From assembly GCF_001999725.1 (NCBI RefSeq), contig NZ_MDDP01000023.1, positions 1 to 64,000 of the forward strand: a stretch of 64,000 nucleotides of DNA. The letters run 5' to 3'. Each line of letters opens with the position of its first letter. Positions within the stretch are counted from its first letter, which is position 1. Shown here in pieces: positions 17,846-26,684 of the stretch. Source of the stretch: Cellulophaga omnivescoria (GTDB lineage: Bacteria > Bacteroidota > Bacteroidia > Flavobacteriales > Flavobacteriaceae). A model generated the notes under the pieces. It ran no database searches, had not been told where the DNA came from, and worked only from the letters and a program-made list of their open reading frames with translations. Made by a program: the position numbers and the translations under genes.

Positions 17846-18997
17846 CTAAACTTCATAACTTTTATTTCCGTAGTGCATTTTTATTTGCGCTAACTGACCA
17901 ACAATTTTAATAGAGTCCTTCATAGATAATTTAGAACCATCTGCGTGTATCCATCTTTTTAATGGTTGTTCGCAAATTAGCTGCTGTACATTATCTTTTC
18001 CGTATTTCTTTTTCATACGCATAAAGATCTCAACATCAAACAACCAACGTGTAATAAACTTTTTATTAAACATTGTAGTTGCTATTTCTCTGTCCATTAT
18101 TTTAGCACCACACTGAGTGTCTTTAAATGGCATTTTTAATATATTTTGAATAATAAGGTTTATGGTTTTACTTATTATTTTACGTGCAGATTCCTTAGTA
18201 ATATCTGCTCCCATTCTACTAATTCTAGAGCCACTAACAATCTTATATTCTGAGTTTTCTAATGTCTTCACAAGCTCATCAAAATCTCTAAAATCTGTAG
18301 ATAAATCTGCATCTAAGTAGCCTATATAATCAAACTGCGGATCTTTAGCTAAATGCAATACTCCTTGACGAACTGCTTCTGCTTTGCCTCCATTTTTTTT
18401 ACAATTGTAAACACTAATGGTATTTTCACTTTCTTTCCTTAGTTCTTCTAAAACTTCTAAGGTATTATCTGTACTGCCATCGTTTACAAAACATAGGTGA
18501 TAACCTAGATTTTTTTGGGCAAAATCTTTAAACTCTGCGCTAGATAGCCTATCTGCTTCGTTATAACAAGGTATAACTACACCAACACAATTTTTTTGCA
18601 ACATTTGCGCGCCCTCTACTTTTGTAATAGTTTTAGCATCTTCTGGAGCACCAACAATACGCTTTACTCTTGCTGCTACTTCTTCTAAACTTACGGGTTT
18701 CTTCATATAGTCATCTATACCAAGGTTAAACCCATCTAAAATTATATCTTCATTTGTATTACCAGACATAACCATTATAGCCGTATTAGAATTGTTTTTA
18801 ATGTGTTTTACTACATCTAAACCATTCATATCTGGCATATTTATATCTACAATTACAAGGTCTGGTTTAAAGCTATTAAAAGTTTCTATACCAGTTACAC
18901 CAGAACTCGCTGTCTGTACTTGGTATCCTAAGTCAGTTAATTTCTTTTCTACAGAGAGTAAAATTAATTGCTGGTCATCAATTGCTAAAATTTTCAT
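17846..18997 (-). CDS. Response-regulator receiver fused to a family 2 glycosyltransferase (DPM-like)
   Basis: A 383-residue fusion. Residues 1-118 form a CheY-like receiver with the acidic pair DD7-8, phospho-acceptor Asp51 (LVIVDINMP), a Ser in VMSGN and the Lys in MKKPVSL. Residues 133-375 form a GT2 domain: GVVIPCYNEADR, FVNDGSTDNTLEVL, KNGGKAEAVRQG, the DxD-type GYLDADLSTD and the DTQCGAK segment of dolichol/polyprenyl-phosphate hexosyltransferases. No transmembrane segment is evident. Inference: phosphorylation controls formation of a polyprenyl-phosphate sugar used by the divergent GT-C-like protein. The leader is complementary to the small RNAs at 46.4-48.3 kb, and the promoter has the conserved operator. 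Confidence 0.88.
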   Translation of the reverse strand: MKILAIDDQQLILLSVEKKLTDLGYQVQTASSGVTGIETFNSFKPDLVIVDINMPDMNGLDVVKHIKNNSNTAIMVMSGNTNEDIILDGFNLGIDDYMKKPVSLEEVAARVKRIVGAPEDAKTITKVEGAQMLQKNCVGVVIPCYNEADRLSSAEFKDFAQKNLGYHLCFVNDGSTDNTLEVLEELRKESENTISVYNCKKNGGKAEAVRQGVLHLAKDPQFDYIGYLDADLSTDFRDFDELVKTLENSEYKIVSGSRISRMGADITKESARKIISKTINLIIQNILKMPFKDTQCGAKIMDREIATTMFNKKFITRWLFDVEIFMRMKKKYGKDNVQQLICEQPLKRWIHADGSKLSMKDSIKIVGQLAQIKMHYGNKSYEV

Positions 18998-19057
18998 AGG
19001 TTAAGGTTTTTTGTTTTGGGGAAAAGGCTATAGGTTTTTTACCATAACTTTCTGATA

Positions 19058-19128
19058 CAAAGGTACTATGCTTATGCAACTAAAAAGTTGATCGTAAGGT
19101 CAATAACCATTTTCTGTAGACGAATGGT
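19058..19128 (-). promoter_or_regulatory. Promoter and LytTR-type operator of the REC-GT2 gene
   Basis: Read on the minus strand, TACCTTTG (19058-19065) is a perfect TAnnTTTG element. Exactly 49 bp upstream of it is the 14-mer ACCATTCGTCTACA (TGTAGACGAATGGT on the plus strand, 19115-19128). A weak partner sharing G and AAT positions lies 21 bp closer, at 19094-19107. AACCATT (19105-19111) and AATGGTT (19123-19129) also form an inverted repeat. The divergent GT-C-like gene starts 86 bp to the right and may share this site. Confidence 0.75.
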
Positions 19129-19213
19129 TTTATAAGTGAGTTAACATACATTATTTATAATACCACAATATGCTTATCTTTATCTTGTTTTATATTCTTA
19201 CAGGTTTAAATTT

Positions 19214-22200
19214 ATGAAGAGAACCAATATTTTATTAATATTAGCTCTTATTGTTGGTGTTGCTTTCCATGGGTCTAGTATTTTCTTTACGTTAGAAAAT
19301 ACATATGACGCTCTAATTCACCTGTTTTTTGCCGATCACTACGCTAATAGTTGGTTTGAGCCTTGGGATTACAGGTGGTACACAGGTTTTACTGTACAAG
19401 CTTATCCTCCTTTAGTACACCAATTAATAGGTCTTTTATCTTACATAGGTGGCCTAAAGTTTGGGATGTTTACAGTTGCACTGCTTGCAATTATTTTATT
19501 TATAACTGGTGCTTACAGGTTTGGGTTACTCATAACTGCTAATAGGCGCGTTGCCGGATACACTGCGTTATTAGCTGTTTTTTCTTCTACATTTATAGAA
19601 ACCCTACATATATTTGGACAATTACCTAGTATTATGGGATTGTCTATACTACTACACAGTATACCTGAAATTTATTTATGGATAAAAGAGGGTAAAATTA
19701 GATACTTAGTTACTAGTTTATCATTAATAGCAGTAACAGTTACCTCTCATCATGTTACGCCAATTTTTGGTATGGTATTTTTTATATTTCCACTTATTGG
19801 TATGGTCATAATGGATACTGCCAAAGACAAAGTAAAAGATACTAAGGCTATACATTTAAAAACATTTATTTGGGCTTTTAAAAAACTATTTTGGCGTATT
19901 GTAATATTTGGGTTTTCATCATTACTACTAATTATATTCTGTATTTTGCCATACTGGGTAAATTCTAAAAAAAACCCTATAACTCAAGTTCCTATTCCGC
20001 ACGGCTCTAGAGACAATTTTTTAGAGGTTTTGTCTTCTGGCTTGGTATTTTTTATGATTCCTTGGGGCATATTGCTATTTATATTGCCGTATATTTTTTA
20101 TAGATATTACAGTAAACGTTACTTATTTTTTGGGTTATCATTTACTATGTTAACCATTTTAGGTACTGGTGGTACAACACCAATACCCTTAAAATTATTA
20201 GGAGAAACTGCCTTTAACATTTTAACATTAGACCGTTTTACTCTTTGGGCCACAATTATGGCACTGCCAATATTTGGAGAGTTTGCTTACAGAATGATTG
20301 AGGGTGATTTAAAAAACAATATCCAGAAAAGGTTTGGAGCTGTATACCACAGAATTGTTGGTGGTTTTTTTATGGTTGGCATATTATTTATGGTAATTTT
20401 TACAATGAGTTTGGGCTATTTTAGACCATCACAACCAGCAAAAATTAAAATGCTACCTATTGTAAATTTTTTAAATCAGGATCAGCATGACCATTGGCGT
20501 TACTTAACACTTGGCTTTGGAGACCAAATGGCTTGGTTATCTGCACAAACAAAAGCAATGACTGTAGATGGCAATTACCACTCTGCACGGCGACTACCAG
20601 AGCTAACAACAAGAGCTATAGAACGTTTAGAAAACTCAAAATTTAGAGGCGTAGAAGGTATTGGATCCTTACAGCAATTTTTAACGGTACCAGAAAAATA
20701 CAATTTAAAGTATATTTTTTCTAACGATAAATTTTATGATCCCATACTATACTTTTCTGGCTGGCAACGTTTGCAACAGTTAGAAAATGGTATTATGGTT
20801 TGGGAAAAACTAAATGTGCCACCTATACCCGCAATTATACCCAAAGAAGATGTACCAACATTTTTAAAAATAATGTGGAGTACTATACCGGTTTTAACCA
20901 TTTTACTTGCATTTATTATTAATATACAAATGGTATGGTATAGAACCTTAAAGTCTAAAAAACTAGCGTTACCTTCTTATTTAAAGTATAAAATAGAATA
21001 CACAAAATTCTCTAGTGGCTTAGTAACTATTAACCATTTTTGGGCATTTATTGTTATGGTTTGTTTGTCTTATGGCGGATATTTATTTTATGTAGAAAAC
21101 AGCACGCAATTATCGGCCAAAAATGTAGTTACTGCCTATTATGACGCTGTAGATTTTAAAGAGTTTGAAAGGGCTTATTCATACATTAACCCAGATGATG
21201 GTGTTAGCCTATCTCAGTATATGTTAGAAATTTCTGTTACAGACGGTATTCTAAGTTCTTATGCCAAGTTAGATTCTATTGGAATTTCATACGTAAATAA
21301 AACAGAGAAAAGTGCAAAAGTAAAAGTAGATACCAGGTGGATTACGCCTTTGGATGCTGTAGAGAAAACATTTTATCATACCGTAAAAAAGAAAAGGAAT
21401 AAATGGTATTTAAGCGTTTCTAAATTAGATAACGATTTACCTCCAGACCAATTGTTTACAGACAACGCTACCACTTTTTTTAACCATGGTAGACGTAAAA
21501 TAACAACAGAACAAACACACCATGAAGATGTATTAAAGCAACCTGTTTTAGAAGTATTAACCGCTAAACTTATAAAATACAACGGCAGGTATAGTATTAT
21601 TGGACAAATACAAAACGTAGACAATGTACCGTCTGATGTTGTTATAAAAGGAACTCTTTACAATGATGAAAATAAAGAATTAGCCAATTATAACGCTAAA
21701 GACAATATTAAGCACAAGCTAATGCCAAAAGAAATTACTGCTTTTAAAATTAATTTTGAAGGTATTGCATGGTCCTCTACAAAAGATACATTACCTCCAA
21801 CATTTAATCCGGATGAGTTTACACCTATTAATTTAGATGAAATACCAACAAAGTTTAATTTACAATGCGCCGGCAACGTTGCCAATACAGATTTATATAA
21901 AAAATTATCTGTGCAAGAATTAAACTTTACAAATACCACAATGAACGGTACACTTTTTAATTCTGGTGTGCAAGAAGTTACTATACCTCAACTACTAATT
22001 TCTTATTATGATAATAACAAAAAACTAGTGTGGGTAGATCATAATTTTTTATCTGAAGGTGTACGTATACAACGAAAACAACATTTTAATTATAACCTGC
22101 TAAACCTTAGTAATTTAAAAGTTATTAGTGATGATATGACAAATTGTTTTGTAAACGGCTCTCCTAACATAGAAATAGCTAAAAAAATGTTTCCTGACAG

Positions 22201-22300
22201 AAAACACAACCATATGTTTGAACAATTGCAAGAACAAAAAGGAGATGGTTATAATTTTATAAGATTAGAAGTTAATAGTTACATTGGCAACCCAAAATAA
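19214..22300 (+). CDS. Large GT-C-like integral membrane protein with periplasmic NTF2-like domain
   Basis: A 1028-residue protein. Residues 1 to about 620 hold some twelve or more hydrophobic spans. The first periplasmic loop contains acidic residues (Asp32, Asp41, Asp52) in YDALIHLFFADHY and EPWDYRWYTG, as in GT-C glycosyltransferases that use lipid-linked sugars; similar proteins are often annotated as 6-pyruvoyl-tetrahydropterin-synthase-related membrane proteins. Residues about 636-745 look like an NTF2-like fold (NVVTAYYDAVDFKEFERAYS), followed by a beta-rich tail. The downstream lipoprotein starts 2 bp after the stop. Inferred role: transfer of sugar from a polyprenyl phosphate onto the exopolysaccharide at the periplasmic face. 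Confidence 0.65.
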   Translation: MKRTNILLILALIVGVAFHGSSIFFTLENTYDALIHLFFADHYANSWFEPWDYRWYTGFTVQAYPPLVHQLIGLLSYIGGLKFGMFTVALLAIILFITGAYRFGLLITANRRVAGYTALLAVFSSTFIETLHIFGQLPSIMGLSILLHSIPEIYLWIKEGKIRYLVTSLSLIAVTVTSHHVTPIFGMVFFIFPLIGMVIMDTAKDKVKDTKAIHLKTFIWAFKKLFWRIVIFGFSSLLLIIFCILPYWVNSKKNPITQVPIPHGSRDNFLEVLSSGLVFFMIPWGILLFILPYIFYRYYSKRYLFFGLSFTMLTILGTGGTTPIPLKLLGETAFNILTLDRFTLWATIMALPIFGEFAYRMIEGDLKNNIQKRFGAVYHRIVGGFFMVGILFMVIFTMSLGYFRPSQPAKIKMLPIVNFLNQDQHDHWRYLTLGFGDQMAWLSAQTKAMTVDGNYHSARRLPELTTRAIERLENSKFRGVEGIGSLQQFLTVPEKYNLKYIFSNDKFYDPILYFSGWQRLQQLENGIMVWEKLNVPPIPAIIPKEDVPTFLKIMWSTIPVLTILLAFIINIQMVWYRTLKSKKLALPSYLKYKIEYTKFSSGLVTINHFWAFIVMVCLSYGGYLFYVENSTQLSAKNVVTAYYDAVDFKEFERAYSYINPDDGVSLSQYMLEISVTDGILSSYAKLDSIGISYVNKTEKSAKVKVDTRWITPLDAVEKTFYHTVKKKRNKWYLSVSKLDNDLPPDQLFTDNATTFFNHGRRKITTEQTHHEDVLKQPVLEVLTAKLIKYNGRYSIIGQIQNVDNVPSDVVIKGTLYNDENKELANYNAKDNIKHKLMPKEITAFKINFEGIAWSSTKDTLPPTFNPDEFTPINLDEIPTKFNLQCAGNVANTDLYKKLSVQELNFTNTTMNGTLFNSGVQEVTIPQLLISYYDNNKKLVWVDHNFLSEGVRIQRKQHFNYNLLNLSNLKVISDDMTNCFVNGSPNIEIAKKMFPDRKHNHMFEQLQEQKGDGYNFIRLEVNSYIGNPK

Positions 22301-22302
22301 GC

Positions 22303-23532
22303 TTGAAAAATTACATTTACATAATATTATTATTTCTTTTCTGCATTAGCTGCGGCAAAAAAGAGACACCCAAAAAACAAAATACCAAAAACGTAGCTTT
22401 TACCCTTATAACATCTAAAAAAAACTATACCGTTTCAGATTCTATCTCTTTAGAATTTAGTACTAACCAACAAAATAATGCCATTTTAGTTTTAAAAAAT
22501 GCCTATGGCATAACTGCCATAAAACCAAAACTAAACAGCACTAAACTAACTTATAAAATACCATCAAATTTCACCAAAATAGTAGGTAATTTAAAGTGGT
22601 TATTGGTTTTAGATAACAGCACAAAATTGCAAGGCACACTTAACATAACGCCAGAAACTAACAACTACCCAAAACTAGAAACCTATTTAGGACCAAGAAG
22701 TATTGTAGCCGGAGGAAAAGATTTTTCTATGCTTGTAAACGCACCCACAGATAGGTTTGATAATCCTTTACAAACAGGTACTAAGGTGGCTATTAAACAT
22801 CAATTTAAAAAAGAAGTTATAACTGACACTTTAAGAGTTAAAAATTTAGTGGCTTGGACCAACATTTTTTCTCCTCAAAAAACAGGTCGCATATTAATTA
22901 CATCTTTGGTAGACAGTACAAAATCTAAGGAATTGACCACTGTAATTTTACCAGACAACGCATCTAACTTTACAGTAGACTACAGTAGAAATCATAAATA
23001 TGCAGATGGTAACCAAATTATAACATTTACAACATCTACAATAAAAGACAACCACGGCAATGTAGTTAGTGATGGTACTTTGGTGTTATTTACGGTTAAA
23101 GACAGTATGGGAAACTTGTTACAAACCAATGGTACAACTATAAATGGTGTTGCCATAGCAAAACTACTACACCCTTCTAAAAAGGAGTCTTGGACAGTTA
23201 CTGCCTATGTTACAGGAGCCGCAAAAAGTGACCCAATTATGGTAGATTTTAGTTCCGCAATAAAAGACTATAAGATACAGTTATCTACCAACAACAGAAT
23301 AATTACCATAGGCCCAATAGAAAGTTTTATGCAACAATTTGTACCAGATGGGTTAACCGTAACTGTATGTATTTATACAAAAGACGGCAAATTACTAAAT
23401 ACAATTAAGACCACAAGTTTAAAAGGTATTGCCAAGTTTAATTTTGATGAAAACTTTTATAAAGAAGGAACTTACAATATTAAAATTGAAGCTGCCGGAA
23501 TTATTAAAAACAAAGTAATAATGCTAAAATGA
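22303..23532 (+). CDS. Lipoprotein with Ig-like beta domains, exopolysaccharide locus
   Basis: A 409-residue lipoprotein of unknown function. It starts with TTG, the only initiation codon that keeps the signal peptide MKNYIYIILLFLFCISCGKK (Cys17), and lies 2 bp after the GT-C-like gene. The mature part is beta-rich with repeated Ig-like or invasin-like units (for example NHKYADGNQIITFTTSTIKD and DGTLVLFTVKDSMGN, about residues 227-265), a pattern of adhesin or filamin-type domains. The last four bases, ATGA, overlap the start of the glycosidase gene. Position and type suggest a periplasmic or outer-membrane accessory in polymer export; there is no enzymatic motif. Confidence 0.65.
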   Translation: MKNYIYIILLFLFCISCGKKETPKKQNTKNVAFTLITSKKNYTVSDSISLEFSTNQQNNAILVLKNAYGITAIKPKLNSTKLTYKIPSNFTKIVGNLKWLLVLDNSTKLQGTLNITPETNNYPKLETYLGPRSIVAGGKDFSMLVNAPTDRFDNPLQTGTKVAIKHQFKKEVITDTLRVKNLVAWTNIFSPQKTGRILITSLVDSTKSKELTTVILPDNASNFTVDYSRNHKYADGNQIITFTTSTIKDNHGNVVSDGTLVLFTVKDSMGNLLQTNGTTINGVAIAKLLHPSKKESWTVTAYVTGAAKSDPIMVDFSSAIKDYKIQLSTNNRIITIGPIESFMQQFVPDGLTVTVCIYTKDGKLLNTIKTTSLKGIAKFNFDENFYKEGTYNIKIEAAGIIKNKVIMLK

Positions 23533-25052
23533 AGATAAATAAAACAATATATAGAGCACTTTTATTACTGTCTTTTGTGGCCTTAAATGGCTTAGTATTA
23601 ATTGGCATTAGCGCAATATTAGCTTACTTAAATACAGGGGCAGAAAGGACTTCTATTTTACATATTGAGCAAAATTTTGAAGAAACGTATACCCCAAAAA
23701 TTATATGGTATAACACCACTAATGAAGGTAGAGAAATTGAAGACCAAACATTACAAACTATAGAAGAAGATTACAAAAATGCTTGGAACGTGCGCAATAT
23801 TGCTTTAGCAAGTAATAATATGTATGGTGTAGATGATTTTTTTACCACTAGTGCCAGAGCTAAATTAGATAGTATTATTAAACTAAACGCTAAAAACGGA
23901 ATTACATTGGTTACCACATCTATACAACATAACCCTACCATAGATTTTTATAGCGCAGATGGTAAACTAGTAGTGTTTACAGATAATAATGTAGAACAAT
24001 ATAACGAGGTTTACAGTAACAATAACTTAATAAGTACATTTTACAGTACACCTAGTTATAAAGTTATGATGCTTTTAGAAGATGGTTTTTGGCGCATTAG
24101 GCATTTAGTAGAAATTAACAAAGACACCAAAAATAACACTGTACAGCCCACAAAACAGCAACACAATAAAACTATAGCTTCTGGTGTAAATTATTACCCA
24201 AAAAATACACCTTGGGATATGTTTGGACAAACTTTTAACAGTAAAATAATAGAAAAAGATTTTGCCTTAATACAAGAGTTAAAATTAAATACAATACGCA
24301 TTTTTGTTCCCTATGAAACCTTTGGAAAAGCTACAGTAGACCAAAAAAAATTAATGCAATTAAAGCAAACTTTAGATATAGCAGAAAAACACAAACTAAA
24401 TGTAATTGTTACTCTTTTTGATTTTTATGGTAATTATGATGTACAGGACTGGACCTTAAATCATAGGCATGCAGAACAAATTGTAAATACACTTAAAGAA
24501 CACCCAGCTTTAGTTGCTTGGGATATTAAAAACGAACCAGATTTAGATTTTGAATCTAGAGGAAAATTAAAAGTAATTGCCTGGCTTAAAGAAATGATTA
24601 AAAACATAAGAAAGTGGGATACTAAAACAGATATTACCATAGGATGGTCTAGCACAGAAGCCGCAGAAAACTTAGTTGATGAAGTAGATATAATATCTTT
24701 TCATTACTACAAAGAACCTAAGGATTTTTTAAAATCATTTAGTTTGCTAAAAAGTAAAGCAAAAGGTAAAGATTTGGTTTTACAAGAATATGGTTATTCC
24801 TCCTACAGCGGTTTTTGGAATTTATACACTGGCTCTAAAGATGAACAAGCTAATTATTATAAAGAAATGCAATTGTATATAGAGCAAGAAAATATTCCTT
24901 TTGTATTATGGACATTGTATGATTTTGAAACCATACCAACGGCAGTAGTAGGCAGGTTACCATGGCGAAAAAACCAGCAAAAACATTTTGGGTTGTACAC
25001 AACAGATGGCCAACCTAAAGAAGCCTTAAAATATATTAAACCAAAAAAGTAA
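23529..25052 (+). CDS. Membrane-anchored GH5-like (clan GH-A) glycoside hydrolase with NTF2-like domain
   Basis: A 507-residue protein. An N-terminal signal anchor (about residues 10-35) precedes a roughly 145-residue NTF2-like domain (about 65-210; VRNIALASNNMYGVDDFFTT ... DGFWRIRHLVEI) like the one in the GT-C-like protein. Residues about 218-505 form a clan GH-A barrel with acid/base Glu336 in DIKNEPD and nucleophile Glu420 in LQEYGY, preceded by ISFHYY. In exopolysaccharide systems such periplasmic hydrolases trim or release polymer (compare PelA, PgaB, BcsZ roles); that role is inferred here. ATGA overlap with the lipoprotein gene indicates translational coupling. Confidence 0.78.
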   Translation: MKINKTIYRALLLLSFVALNGLVLIGISAILAYLNTGAERTSILHIEQNFEETYTPKIIWYNTTNEGREIEDQTLQTIEEDYKNAWNVRNIALASNNMYGVDDFFTTSARAKLDSIIKLNAKNGITLVTTSIQHNPTIDFYSADGKLVVFTDNNVEQYNEVYSNNNLISTFYSTPSYKVMMLLEDGFWRIRHLVEINKDTKNNTVQPTKQQHNKTIASGVNYYPKNTPWDMFGQTFNSKIIEKDFALIQELKLNTIRIFVPYETFGKATVDQKKLMQLKQTLDIAEKHKLNVIVTLFDFYGNYDVQDWTLNHRHAEQIVNTLKEHPALVAWDIKNEPDLDFESRGKLKVIAWLKEMIKNIRKWDTKTDITIGWSSTEAAENLVDEVDIISFHYYKEPKDFLKSFSLLKSKAKGKDLVLQEYGYSSYSGFWNLYTGSKDEQANYYKEMQLYIEQENIPFVLWTLYDFETIPTAVVGRLPWRKNQQKHFGLYTTDGQPKEALKYIKPKK

Positions 25053-25087
25053 AAGGGAAACAGCTAACCATACTGTTCCCCTTTTTT
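25051..25087 (+). terminator. Terminator after the GH5-like gene
   Basis: The inverted repeat AAAAGGGAAACAG / CTGTTCCCCTTTT with a short loop and a T6 tract overlaps the stop codon. The opposite strand also has a T-rich end, so it likely serves the convergent GT4 gene as well. Confidence 0.8.
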
Positions 25088-25106
25088 GGCTTAACCTCAC
25101 CATAAT

Positions 25107-26378
25107 TTATTTTACTAAAAGCTCTACTGCTTCTCTTTCTTTCTCCATCTCTCTTTCTTTTTCTCTTTCTGCTATAATAGTATCAATACTTATGCTACCT
25201 GATTTAGCCATTTGTATTGCTGCAAAATAATCTACATACATTTGTGTAATATCAGACATTGGTAAAGAACAAGCCGCTTTATAGTTTGCTTTACTTAACT
25301 GTTCACGGTAATCATCATAAGTGATAATATTTTCTATTGCATCTGCTAAAGATTCTGCACTTTCTGGCTCAAAAAACTCACCTTTATATCCTTCTTCCTT
25401 AACTAATATACTTAAGTCTCCTAAGTCTGGTAACGCAACTGCTTTACCATAACTACCTGCTTGGTGTAAAACACCAGAGCTACCTGTTGTTGATGTATAA
25501 GGAAAAACAACAACAGCACTTTCATTAAAAATAACAGGTACATCCTCTTCTGCAACATAACCAGTAAATCTTAGTTGATCTACGTGTTCATATTTTTTGC
25601 TCACTTCATTTAAATAACCTGGTGTGTTTGGGCTATCTGTACCTGCTATTACAATCTCTATATCTTGTTTTGTACGCTTACGAATAATTTCTACTGCGTC
25701 TATTAAAATTTCTACTTTTTTATAAGTTCCAAATTTTCCAAAAGCCATAACTTGCTTAGGTCCTTTTGGTAATTCATATGTTGGTTCTGGTGGTGTTTCA
25801 AAAGCTCCGTGAGGAATTAAAGCGACATTTCTAGAGTTATACTTACCCTCTAAAATAGTTTTATATTTACTAATTGTTACCGCCAAAATATCTGATCCTA
25901 AAATTACTTTAGTTAATGTAGCTCCAATAAAATTGTATGCCTTTTTAAGAAAACTGCTTTTGGTTATTCCTGCATTTTCTAAATCTACCTGCTCCAAAAT
26001 ATTGTGTAATAAAGATATTGTTGGTATACCCTTTAATTTGCAAATTAATGGTAACATTAAACCTAACGCAGCTGGTACTTTTTTATCTCCAAATTTTAAA
26101 AACTGAAGGTTAAACAACACTGCGTCTGGCTTAGTGTCTGCAATTGCGCCCATGATACCAAAAACATTTTTGTAGCTATTAAAACTCCAACATTCTTTAA
26201 CTGTAATTTTACAGCCTTCTTCTGTAAAAGAAAGGTCTTTTGCTTCTTTGGTTTTGTCTGTAATTAAGACTATTTCTGTTACTTCTTTTTGTAGTCTAAA
26301 ATGTTTTACCAAGTGGTATCCGTATTCTGTTAAAGTTACTTTACTTGGTGGGTACGCTGTTACAATTGCTAATTTCAT
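25107..26378 (-). CDS. Glycosyltransferase family 4 (GT-B fold), exopolysaccharide locus
   Basis: A 423-residue cytoplasmic GT-B glycosyltransferase. The N-domain opens KLAIVTAYPPSKVTLTEYG; the C-domain has the GT4 hallmarks VMAFGKFGTYKKVEILIDAV (about residues 218-238), DQLRFTGYVAEEDVPVIF and the nucleotide-sugar-binding VVVFPYTSTTGSSGVLHQAG with a later EP-E segment (FFEPESAESLADAI). A charged EREKEREMEKERE tail may be a coiled coil. It is a single-gene unit with its own operator-bearing promoter. The leader holds AACTTAACCT directly before the ATG, complementary to the small RNA loop. By position it is the polymerising or assembling enzyme, analogous to PelF. Confidence 0.85.
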   Translation of the reverse strand: MKLAIVTAYPPSKVTLTEYGYHLVKHFRLQKEVTEIVLITDKTKEAKDLSFTEEGCKITVKECWSFNSYKNVFGIMGAIADTKPDAVLFNLQFLKFGDKKVPAALGLMLPLICKLKGIPTISLLHNILEQVDLENAGITKSSFLKKAYNFIGATLTKVILGSDILAVTISKYKTILEGKYNSRNVALIPHGAFETPPEPTYELPKGPKQVMAFGKFGTYKKVEILIDAVEIIRKRTKQDIEIVIAGTDSPNTPGYLNEVSKKYEHVDQLRFTGYVAEEDVPVIFNESAVVVFPYTSTTGSSGVLHQAGSYGKAVALPDLGDLSILVKEEGYKGEFFEPESAESLADAIENIITYDDYREQLSKANYKAACSLPMSDITQMYVDYFAAIQMAKSGSISIDTIIAEREKEREMEKEREAVELLVK

Positions 26379-26419
26379 AAGGTTAAGTTTTAATAATTTA
26401 TTTGGGATAAATTGTTATA

Positions 26420-26490
26420 CAAATATCCGTCTTAAAGCCTTATTTAATAGCTGTTTAGAGGTAAAATACCAATTACTGTAGACGAATGGA
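26420..26490 (-). promoter_or_regulatory. Promoter and LytTR-type operator of the GT4 gene
   Basis: On the minus strand GATATTTG (26420-26427; 7/8 match to TAnnTTTG) lies exactly 49 bp from the operator copy TGTAGACGAATGGA (26477-26490, plus-strand orientation). A weak partner occupies 26456-26469. The predicted leader is about 35 nt and contains CCCAAAT and AACTTAACCT. Beyond the operator and the terminator at 26615 I see nothing else in this 307-bp spacer. Confidence 0.72.
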
Positions 26491-26614
26491 AAGCACCCTG
26501 CGATTAACGTTTTTTTAACAAAAATAGATTAACACCCATAAAAGAAACACTGTTGATTTACGGTTAAAAAAACGAAGCTAAATTCGTACAAAAATGTGAG
26601 GTTTTATTAAAGGC

Positions 26615-26648
26615 AAAAGGCCTAAAACTTAAAAAGTTTTAGGCCTTT
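26615..26648 (-). terminator. Terminator after the flippase gene
   Basis: A 15-bp inverted repeat, AAAGGCCTAAAACTT / AAGTTTTAGGCCTTT with a 3-nt loop, lies 37 bp downstream of the flippase stop and is followed by a T-run on the minus strand. Confidence 0.8.
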
Positions 26649-26684
26649 AATTGGGGGGAATGCTAACCAAATTAAAAGTAAGTT

